Below are positions 6,696 through 12,306 of a DNA stretch of 13,414 nucleotides, one piece after another. Within the stretch, counting starts at the first letter, position 1; every line of letters begins with the position of its first letter. The translations under genes and the position numbers were made by a program. The notes under the pieces are model-generated. The model did no database searches. It saw only the letters and a list, made by a program, of their open reading frames with translations, and was not told the DNA's origin. The DNA is from QZKY01 sp964488675 (lineage in GTDB: Bacteria > Pseudomonadota > Gammaproteobacteria > Burkholderiales > Burkholderiaceae_D), in NCBI GenBank assembly GCA_964488675.1, contig CAZAWA010000061.1, forward strand, positions 1 through 13,414. The letters are read 5' to 3'.

Positions 6696-6726
6696 AAAAA
6701 AAAGCCCATGCGAGGCACGGGCTTTT
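6696..6726 (-). terminator. Intrinsic terminator of the rpmH-rnpA-yidD-yidC operon
   Basis: On the minus strand AAAAGCCCGTG (6716-6726) pairs with CATGGGCTTTT (6700-6710) through an 11-bp stem with one G-U pair and a 5-nt loop, followed by an 8-T run in all. It lies 18 bp after the yidC stop. The A-rich 5' arm means it could also stop transcription coming from the other strand. Confidence 0.85.
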
Positions 6727-6744
6727 GTCTGACGGACAAAGTGG

Positions 6745-8394
6745 TCAAGAAGCGACCTTTTGGGCGCTAAGCTGCCGCTCGACCCACCATTGCTGCGCGA
6801 TGGAGAGGACATTGTTCACAATCCAGTACAGAACCAGTCCGGACGGGAAGAAGAAGAACATGACCGAAAACACCACGGGCATGAACATCATGACTTTCGC
6901 CTGCAGGGGATCAGCCGGAGGGGGCGACATTTTTTGCTGGATGAACATCGAACCGGCCATGATAATTGGCAGGATGTAGTAGGGATCGGCCGAGGCAAGA
7001 TCCGTGATCCAGCCCAGCCACGGGGCATTTCTGATCTCCACGCTGGCTAGCAGTACCCAGTAGAGCGCAATAAACACGGGGATCTGGATGATGACCGGCA
7101 AACAGCCGCCGAGCGGGTTGATCTTTTCCGCTTTGTACAGTTCCATCGTGTATTTCGTCTTGAGCGCCTTGTCGTCCTTGTAGCGATCCTGAATTTCCTT
7201 CATCTTCGGCGCGAATTCTTTCATTTTCCCCATGCTGCGATAGCTTGCCGCAGACAGGGGCGCAAACAGCACCTTGATCAAGATTGTCAGCACGATGATG
7301 GTCCAGCCCCAGTTGCCGAGCACTTTATGGATGACTTCCATCAGCCAGAAAATCGGCTTGGCAATGATGGTCACCCAGCCATAGTCCTTGACCAGATCAA
7401 GACCGGGTGCGACCTTGTCGAGAAAGCGCGTCTCTTGCGGGCCGGAATACAGACTGGCATCCATCGAGGTTGTCGCGCCTGGCGCGATGGTGCCAAGCGG
7501 CAGAATGTTGCCGACGGCGTACAGGTTGGCATCTACCTTGCGAGAGAAGATTTCGCGTTCAGCCTTGACGGGCGGCACGAACGCGGAGACAAAGTAGTGC
7601 TGGACGATTGCGATCCAGCCATTGTCCGATTTCATCGCGTGCTCTTCTTTGCCCTTTTCAATTTTTTCGAAATCGAGCTTCTGGAACTTGTCGGAATCCG
7701 TGTACACGGCCGGGCCGGTGAAGGTGCTCATAAAGAAGGATTCGCCTTCCGGCTTGTCACCGTCTCGCAGCAGTTGCAGATAAAGCGATGGTTCGATCGG
7801 GGCGCTGGTGCCGTTCTTTACTTCATGCTTGACGCCGATGGTGTAGTCACTGCGCTTGAACGAGAAAATTTTGGTCAGCTTTACGCCGTTCTGTTCCGCC
7901 TCGAGTACGAGTTGTACCTCGTTGGCGCCATCTATGCTTCGCGAACCGGGCTTGGCGACGAAACTGGTCTTGTGGTTCGGATAGGAGCCGCCAATGAGAC
8001 CGGTTTGAGCCAGATAGGTGCGTGGAGCGGCCGTGTCGAACAGAACCATGTTCTTTTCCGGATCGATCTTGTCCTTGTGCTTGAGCAATTCGAGCCGCTT
8101 GAGCACGCCACCCTCGGTGTCGATGTCAGCGACCAGGAGATCCGTCGAAATGCGCACGATCTCGTTCTGGACGGGCTTTTCGCCGCCCTGCGCGGTCACG
8201 CCAGCGATGGCGGTCTTGCCGGAGGCTTGTGGCACATCGGATTTAGCTGCTTTTTTCTTGGGGGCTGATTTGGATGTCTCAGACGACCGGAAGAAAAAAG
8301 AGGTGCCGCCGCTGTAGGCGTTCCAGTTATCCCACAGCATCACCAGTGAAATGGTTAACACCAGCCAGAGCGTAGTACGGTTTCTGAAATTCAT
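6745..8394 (-). CDS. yidC: Membrane protein insertase YidC
   Basis: A 549-aa inner-membrane insertase/chaperone that works alone or with SecYEG to insert and fold membrane proteins. The first transmembrane helix is at residues 8-21 (TLWLVLTISLVMLW). A charged linker leads to the large periplasmic P1 domain (about 75-340, with PSLYLQLLRDGD and NGWIAIVQHYFVSAFVP). The conserved Oxa1/YidC core at about 340-541 contains WGWTIIVLTILIKVLFAPLS and a charged cytoplasmic hairpin (KMKEFAPKMKEIQDRYKDD). It also has NPLGGCLPVIIQIPVFIALY and FPSGLVLYWIVNNVLSIAQQ. The short C-terminal tail ends QLSAQKVAS. Length is typical for proteobacterial YidC. It starts 11 bp after yidD and ends before a strong terminator, so it closes the operon. 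Confidence 0.98.
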   Translation of the reverse strand: MNFRNRTTLWLVLTISLVMLWDNWNAYSGGTSFFFRSSETSKSAPKKKAAKSDVPQASGKTAIAGVTAQGGEKPVQNEIVRISTDLLVADIDTEGGVLKRLELLKHKDKIDPEKNMVLFDTAAPRTYLAQTGLIGGSYPNHKTSFVAKPGSRSIDGANEVQLVLEAEQNGVKLTKIFSFKRSDYTIGVKHEVKNGTSAPIEPSLYLQLLRDGDKPEGESFFMSTFTGPAVYTDSDKFQKLDFEKIEKGKEEHAMKSDNGWIAIVQHYFVSAFVPPVKAEREIFSRKVDANLYAVGNILPLGTIAPGATTSMDASLYSGPQETRFLDKVAPGLDLVKDYGWVTIIAKPIFWLMEVIHKVLGNWGWTIIVLTILIKVLFAPLSAASYRSMGKMKEFAPKMKEIQDRYKDDKALKTKYTMELYKAEKINPLGGCLPVIIQIPVFIALYWVLLASVEIRNAPWLGWITDLASADPYYILPIIMAGSMFIQQKMSPPPADPLQAKVMMFMPVVFSVMFFFFPSGLVLYWIVNNVLSIAQQWWVERQLSAQKVAS

Positions 8395-8405
8395 GGGCTT
8401 GTCAA

Positions 8406-8678
8406 TCAGTAATGGTTGCAGCCACGAACTGTGGCGGAAGTGGTTGGGACGGATTTCTCGGGAACGGGGTCAAAGCCGCCTGGATGCCATGGGTGACATT
8501 TGCACAGCCGCTTTACCGCCAGCAGGCTGCCCTTGCCAGCGCCATATTCCCGGAGGGCTTCCATTGCGTAACTGGAGCAGGTCGGATAAAAGCGGCACTT
8601 CGGGCCGAGCAGGGGGCTGAGACACACTTGGTAGAGGCGCACCAGCAGCAGCAGGGTGTTTTTGAGAAATGATGGCAT
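8406..8678 (-). CDS. yidD: Membrane protein insertion efficiency factor YidD
   Basis: A 90-aa member of the YidD (former DUF37 haemolysin-like) family, thought to assist YidC-dependent insertion at the inner membrane. The N-terminus is an amphipathic/hydrophobic helix (LLLLVRLYQVCLSPLLG), followed by the hallmark CRFYPTCSSYAMEALREYG and the block RLCKCHPWHPGGFDPVP. The ATG at 8678 overlaps the rnpA stop by one base (TAATG), which suggests translational coupling. yidC follows after 11 bp. The conserved operon position supports the call as strongly as the sequence. Confidence 0.96.
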   Translation of the reverse strand: MPSFLKNTLLLLVRLYQVCLSPLLGPKCRFYPTCSSYAMEALREYGAGKGSLLAVKRLCKCHPWHPGGFDPVPEKSVPTTSATVRGCNHY

Positions 8679-9049
8679 TACGCATCCCCACCCACGCTTT
8701 GTCTGGAAAATAATGCCAGCAATTCCTGGCGCAGACTGGATTTTAACGCCTTACTGGTTGCCACTTGCGATTTTGTATTCACGGGGGCGGTCAGCCGCAC
8801 GACGCAATCGTTTGGGCGCAGGCATGAAGTGCGGAAAATTTCCCTGGTCATGCGTTTGATCGTGTTTCTGGTGACTGCGCGCGGGGCAAGCCGTTTTGCA
8901 ACGACAACACCCAGCCGTGCGCGCGGATGCTGACTGGGCTTCGCATACAGGGCGAAGTGGGCAGTCCGATGCGCCGGGCGCAAACGAAAAACGGATGAAA
9001 ATTCATCCGTTTTGACGATTCGCCGATCGCGTGGATAGGAGTTTGTCAC
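8678..9049 (-). CDS. rnpA: Ribonuclease P protein component
   Basis: A 123-aa basic protein that binds RNase P RNA and helps mature the 5' ends of tRNAs. The signature RNR motif is at residues 61-73 (RNTIKRMTREIFR), preceded by RARLGVVVAKRLAPRAV, which forms the central sheet. The start codon is GTG at 9049, giving MTNSYPRDRRIVKTDEF; the RIVKTDEFSSVFR segment is family-like and there is no nearby ATG in frame. Spacing to rpmH is 27 bp and the 3' end overlaps yidD by one base. Length is normal. The RNase P RNA gene itself is not in this window. Confidence 0.96.
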   Translation of the reverse strand: MTNSYPRDRRIVKTDEFSSVFRLRPAHRTAHFALYAKPSQHPRARLGVVVAKRLAPRAVTRNTIKRMTREIFRTSCLRPNDCVVRLTAPVNTKSQVATSKALKSSLRQELLALFSRQSVGGDA

Positions 9050-9076
9050 ACCGCCAGCAGGACAGGTCTGACCGTT

Positions 9077-9211
9077 CTAGACGGCCAGACGCTTGCGGCC
9101 TTTGGCGCGGCGAGCGTTCAGCACATCACGGCCGCCACGGGTCGCCATACGGGCGCGGAAACCGTGGGTGCGCTTGCGACGCACAACGGAGGGTTGATAA
9201 GTTCGTTTCAT
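9077..9211 (-). CDS. rpmH: 50S ribosomal protein L34
   Basis: A 44-aa, very basic large-subunit ribosomal protein. The translation begins MKRTYQPSVVRRKRTHGFRA, continues RMATRGGRDVLNARRAKGRK and ends RLAV, a full match to the highly conserved L34 pattern. The ATG at 9211 is preceded by GAGGTC at a normal distance. It is the first gene of the minus-strand operon rpmH-rnpA-yidD-yidC and is read from a strong-looking promoter at 9336-9365 through a leader of about 118 nt. Confidence 0.98.
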   Translation of the reverse strand: MKRTYQPSVVRRKRTHGFRARMATRGGRDVLNARRAKGRKRLAV

Positions 9212-9316
9212 GATGACCTCGTCATTTCAGCAGGGGTAAATCGGGTTGTCGCATCCGCCGGGTCGGCCGGACGAAGGGCGGCCACAGCGCCGCAGGAAAA
9301 TATCCAACCACCATAT

Positions 9317-9336
9317 TTCAGGCAGAGAACCCTGAA
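9317..9336. repeat. 6-bp inverted repeat next to the rpmH -10
   Basis: TTCAGG (9317-9322) and CCTGAA (9331-9336) are exact complements separated by 8 bp. The dyad touches the predicted rpmH -10 and covers the expected transcription start, so it could be an operator; only part of it would be in the RNA. Confidence 0.4.
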
Positions 9337-9365
9337 TTAGACAGTATTTTCCCTCATCTTGTCAA
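9336..9365 (-). promoter_or_regulatory. Promoter of the rpmH operon
   Basis: On the minus strand a perfect TTGACA -35 (9360-9365) and TCTAAT -10 (9336-9341, 5/6) are separated by 18 bp. This is the strongest promoter-like pair in the window, as expected for a ribosomal protein operon. Transcription should start near 9329. Confidence 0.7.
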
Positions 9366-9440
9366 TAGAACCCGCGAATATGGGCTGCTGAACTCCAGCA
9401 ATTTCTTGCATGACAACATCGATGAAATATGACAGCATCC

Positions 9441-9449
9441 TGTGGATAA
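9441..9449. promoter_or_regulatory. Consensus DnaA box
   Basis: TGTGGATAA, the exact complement of the high-affinity box TTATCCACA. It lies 16 bp before the predicted dnaA -10, over the -35 position, which fits DnaA repressing its own gene and possibly nucleating an origin complex. Confidence 0.85.
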
Positions 9450-9465
9450 CTTGTCCCGGGGCGGT

Positions 9466-9471
9466 TAGAAT
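9466..9471 (+). promoter_or_regulatory. Predicted dnaA -10 element
   Basis: TAGAAT, 5/6 to the consensus, about 50 bp before the dnaA start. No good -35 is seen at 16-18 bp; that position is taken by the DnaA box. A weak -35 overlapped by a DnaA box is typical of autoregulated dnaA promoters. Confidence 0.45.
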
Positions 9472-9519
9472 AGAACGCTCTGGCCATCCTTGTTCTTTGG
9501 TTCTTGACACAGGCGCTTC

Positions 9520-10911
9520 ATGGAAACTTTCTGGCAAAACTGCTATTCACAACTGGAGATGGAGTTGACTCCGCAGCAGTTCAACACCTGGATCAAGCCC
9601 TTGGCGCCGCTTGATTTTGACGGCGAAACGCTGCGGATTGCCGCGCCGAACCGAATCAAGCTGGACTGGGTCAAGACCCAGTTCAACGGCAGAATTTCTT
9701 CCCTGGCGACCCAGTTCTGGGGTGGGCCGATTAACATTCAGTTTGTCCTTGATCCGGGGATTAATGGCAAAAAGACCATATTGCCGGTTTCGATCCGTCA
9801 ATCCAATGAGGCGATGGTGCAGGCGGCGCCAACGGAGCGGATGCCAGAGTCCCTTGCCGAGTTGCCTGCGCAGCGCGGGCAGAGCGGCATCAACGAGGAT
9901 CTGACATTTGACCGTCTGGTGATTGGCAAGGCCAATCAGCTTGCGCGAGCGGCGGCGGTTCAGGTCGCGAACAATCCCGGCGTATCCTACAACCCTTTGT
10001 TCATTTACGGCGGCGTTGGGCTCGGCAAGACGCACTTGATCCACGCCATCGGCAATCAGGTGCTGCAGGATCAGCCTTCGGCCCGGATTCGCTACATTCG
10101 CGCCGATCATTATGTGAACGATGTCGTAACGGCATACCAGCGCAAGGGGTTTGACGATTTCAAGCGTTACTACCATTCGCTCGATATGTTGCTGATCGAC
10201 GACATTCAGTTTATCGGTGGCAACAAGGCGCGCACGCAGGAAGAATTTTTTTACGCATTTGAAACACTCATCAACGCGAAGAAGCAGGTCATCATCACCA
10301 GCGACACTTACCCCAAGGAAATCACGGGCATTGACAGCCGCCTGACTTCGCGCTTCGACTCGGGTCTGACAGTTGCGATTGAGCCGCCGGAGCTGGAAAT
10401 GCGTGTGGCCATCCTGCAGCAGAAGGCCGGATTGCAGGGTGAGGTGCTGTCCGATGATGTCGCATTCTTCGTCGCGAAACACCTTCGATCGAATGTGCGC
10501 GAACTGGAGGGCGCGTTGCGCAAGGTGCTGGTCTTTTCCGCGTTTCATGGCGTCCACGGCAAGAACATCACGATCGAAGTTGCAAAGGATGCGCTCAAGG
10601 ATTTGCTCTCAGTGCAGAACCGCCAGATATCAGTCGAAAACATCCAGAAAACCGTGGCAGAGTTCTATGGCATCAAGGTGGCGGACATGTATTCCAAGCG
10701 GCGCCCGGCCAACATTGCCCGGCCGCGACAGATTGCCATGTACCTTGCCAAGGAGTTGACCCAGAAAAGTTTGCCCGAGATTGGGGAGCTGTTTGGTGGA
10801 CGAGACCACACCACCGTGCTGCACGCTGTGCGCAAAATTGCACAGGAGCGAACCAGCAATTCAGAGTGCAATCACGAGTTGCATGTTCTCCAGCAAACCC
10901 TGAAAGGCTGA
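9520..10911 (+). CDS. dnaA: Chromosomal replication initiator protein DnaA
   Basis: A 463-aa AAA+ ATPase that binds DnaA boxes at oriC, melts the origin and loads the helicase. Domain I (about 1-85) has FWQNCYSQLEMELTPQQFNT and WIKPL; domain II is a short linker (about 86-125). Domain III starts at LTFDRLVIGKANQLA and holds Walker A GGVGLGKT (164-171), Walker B LLIDD (224-228), the arginine-finger region GIDSRLTSRF and sensor II RELEGAL (327-333). Domain IV has the DnaA signature RDHTTVLHAVRKI (428-440) for box recognition. The ATG at 9520 matches the family start, though the upstream Shine-Dalgarno (AGG) is weak. It is followed by dnaN after 125 bp. A DnaA box over the promoter suggests autoregulation. 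Confidence 0.99.
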   Translation: METFWQNCYSQLEMELTPQQFNTWIKPLAPLDFDGETLRIAAPNRIKLDWVKTQFNGRISSLATQFWGGPINIQFVLDPGINGKKTILPVSIRQSNEAMVQAAPTERMPESLAELPAQRGQSGINEDLTFDRLVIGKANQLARAAAVQVANNPGVSYNPLFIYGGVGLGKTHLIHAIGNQVLQDQPSARIRYIRADHYVNDVVTAYQRKGFDDFKRYYHSLDMLLIDDIQFIGGNKARTQEEFFYAFETLINAKKQVIITSDTYPKEITGIDSRLTSRFDSGLTVAIEPPELEMRVAILQQKAGLQGEVLSDDVAFFVAKHLRSNVRELEGALRKVLVFSAFHGVHGKNITIEVAKDALKDLLSVQNRQISVENIQKTVAEFYGIKVADMYSKRRPANIARPRQIAMYLAKELTQKSLPEIGELFGGRDHTTVLHAVRKIAQERTSNSECNHELHVLQQTLKG

Positions 10912-10937
10912 AGGCGGGGCGAAGCAAAGGGAGTCGG

Positions 10938-10971
10938 TTTTCTGTCGGAAAGCCGCAATTTTCTGTCAGAA
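10938..10971 (+). repeat. Imperfect 13-bp direct repeat upstream of dnaN
   Basis: TTTTCTGTCGGAA (10938-10950) and TTTTCTGTCAGAA (10959-10971) differ at one base and start 21 bp apart, that is two helical turns, so both copies face the same side of the DNA. The second copy overlaps a possible -10-like CAGAAT (10967-10972). They lie between dnaA and dnaN, 66 bp before the dnaN start. Confidence 0.6.
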
Positions 10972-10997
10972 TAGCCATTTGTAATGATGGGCGCCTA

Positions 10998-11017
10998 GTT
11001 GTCTAAGAGGTAACAAC
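10998..11017 (+). repeat. Small hairpin before the dnaN ribosome binding site
   Basis: GTTGTCTA and TAACAAC pair through 7 bp with a single bulged C and a 5-nt loop. The stem ends 7 nt before the AAGGA of dnaN, so it could influence translation. The stem is AU-rich and weak. Confidence 0.3.
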
Positions 11018-11036
11018 AATTTTCAAGGAAATGACT

Positions 11037-12143
11037 ATGCAATTGGTAAAAACCAGCAGGGATACCATACTGCGGCCACTGCAAATCGTGAGCGGTATTG
11101 TCGAGCGTCGGCACACTTTGCCGATTCTGGCCAATATCCTCATTCGCAAGCAGGGCGACGATGTGTCCTTCTTGTCCACGGACACGGAAATCCAGATAAC
11201 CACGCACGCTTCCGTCGGTTCGGGTGGCGACACGGCCGCGACCACGGTTGCAGCGCGCAAACTGCTCGACATCCTGCGTGCGCTCCCGGAGTCGGCTGAT
11301 GTGACATTGACGCTCGCCAACAAGCGGTTGACGGTGCAGGCCGGAAAGTCGCGCTTTGCGCTGCAAACGCTCGCGGCGGAAGATTTTCCGACCGTCGCCC
11401 AGGCCGAACAGTACGGCGCCAAGGTGATTCTGCCACAACGGACGCTGCGCAATCTTTTTGGCATGGTGCATTTTGCAATGGCGCAGCAGGATATTCGCTA
11501 TTACCTGAACGGCTTGCTCCTGGTGGTCGACAACAAGAGCATTACCGCAGTCGCAACCGACGGCCATCGTCTTGCATTCTGCCAGGTGCCCACTGATCAG
11601 GAATGCCCGCGCCAGGAAGTCATCATTCCGCGCAAGACCATCCTTGAGTTGCAAAGGCTGCTGGAGGACAAGGACGATCCGGTGCAGCTCGAAATTACCG
11701 GTAATCAGGTCAAGCTCGGCTTTGACGAAACTGAGCTGGTGTCCAAGTTGGTTGAAGGCAAGTTTCCGGACTATGGTCGCGTGCTGCCCAAGGGTTACAA
11801 GAACAGTTTCACGATCGGGCGCGATGTGCTGCAGCGCGCTTTGCAGCGCGCCGCAATCATGACCAGCGACAAGTTCAAGGGGGTGCGCTGCATCGTCGCT
11901 CCCGGCAGCATGAAAATCAGCTCAACCAATGCCGATCAGGAGGAGGCGGCCGAGGAACTGGAAATCGACTACAGCGGCGACACCGTCGACATCGGGTTCA
12001 ATGTCACCTACCTGCTGGATGTGCTGAGCAACATAAAGAGCGATCAGATCGTCATCGCATTGGGCGACGCCAATTCGTCGGCACTGATTTCGGTGCCGGA
12101 CAATGCGGGATTCAAGTATGTAGTCATGCCGATGCGTATCTAA
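11037..12143 (+). CDS. dnaN: DNA polymerase III beta subunit (sliding clamp)
   Basis: A 368-aa processivity clamp; the homodimeric ring holds DNA polymerase III and many repair proteins on DNA. It has three clamp domains of about 120 residues each, with RRHTLPILANILI near the N-terminus, the family segment AVATDGHRLAFCQV in the middle and the C-terminal YVVMPMRI that helps form the partner-binding pocket. I chose the ATG at 11037 because AAGGA (11025-11029) is 7 nt upstream, an ideal distance; the ATG at 11031 is only 1 nt away from that motif. It is the middle gene of dnaA-dnaN-gyrB. Length is normal and no defects are seen. Confidence 0.98.
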   Translation: MQLVKTSRDTILRPLQIVSGIVERRHTLPILANILIRKQGDDVSFLSTDTEIQITTHASVGSGGDTAATTVAARKLLDILRALPESADVTLTLANKRLTVQAGKSRFALQTLAAEDFPTVAQAEQYGAKVILPQRTLRNLFGMVHFAMAQQDIRYYLNGLLLVVDNKSITAVATDGHRLAFCQVPTDQECPRQEVIIPRKTILELQRLLEDKDDPVQLEITGNQVKLGFDETELVSKLVEGKFPDYGRVLPKGYKNSFTIGRDVLQRALQRAAIMTSDKFKGVRCIVAPGSMKISSTNADQEEAAEELEIDYSGDTVDIGFNVTYLLDVLSNIKSDQIVIALGDANSSALISVPDNAGFKYVVMPMRI

Positions 12144-12146
12144 AAA

Positions 12147-12237
12147 ATTCGCGGTCAGAAAAAGATTCGGGGTCGGCAGTTTTTTTCGCGCAGCGAAAAT
12201 TACTCTGGCCCCAGAATCTGGCGGCTGAACGCGGAAT
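12147..12237. repeat. Nested imperfect palindrome (REP/MITE-like) between dnaN and gyrB
   Basis: About 90 bp fold into one long imperfect hairpin. The central stem is TTTTCGC (12183-12189) / GCGAAAA (12193-12199) with a 3-nt loop. Outside it AGATTC-GGGG (12163-12172) pairs with CCCC-AGAATCT (12209-12219) with one bulge. The outermost pairing is CGCGGTCAG (12150-12158) with CTGAACGCG (12225-12233), with one mismatch. It fills most of the 163-bp gap, starting 3 bp after the dnaN stop. The GGGGTC...GGCCCC ends look like those of REP-type elements, but I see no second copy here. It may also serve as an RNA structure protecting or ending the dnaN message. Confidence 0.6.
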
Positions 12238-12306
12238 CCCCAGCGCGTCAGTCGCTATTTCCAGCGGCAAACAAAGTCACAAGCAGTTTTTCAAGAAAGC
12301 AGTTCA

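Larger units (their letters stand above)
9212..9519. other. rpmH-dnaA intergenic region, candidate chromosomal replication origin (oriC)
   Basis: A 308-bp non-coding gap between the divergent rpmH and dnaA genes, the usual position of oriC in many bacteria. It has a GC-rich part next to rpmH (about 9240-9297), an AT-richer part (about 9298-9440), one perfect DnaA box at 9441-9449, and promoters for both flanking genes. I see only one consensus DnaA box, few for an origin, so this may be only part of oriC or chiefly a regulatory region. A cumulative GC-skew plot of the whole chromosome would decide. Confidence 0.5.

Noticed and set aside
6693..6812. 40-residue N-terminal extension of the HAD hydrolase into yidC
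   Set aside because: It crosses the terminator and overlaps the yidC 3' end; motif I is at its expected distance only with the ATG at 6692.
7327..8268. Long open frame (313 codons) on the plus strand opposite yidC
   Set aside because: It is fully antisense to a clearly conserved gene, has no recognisable motif and has the composition expected of a reverse-complement shadow in GC-rich DNA.
8327..8336. TTATCCCACA, resembling a DnaA box, in the yidC 5' end
   Set aside because: It carries an extra C within the box and lies in coding sequence, so it is not a consensus site.
9192..9200. TTATCAACC (minus strand) in rpmH as a second DnaA box
   Set aside because: Two mismatches to TTATNCACA, and the bases are fixed by conserved L34 codons (TYQP).
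9547..10557. Long open frame (336 codons) on the minus strand opposite dnaA
   Set aside because: Antisense shadow of an essential, well-conserved gene; no family resemblance.
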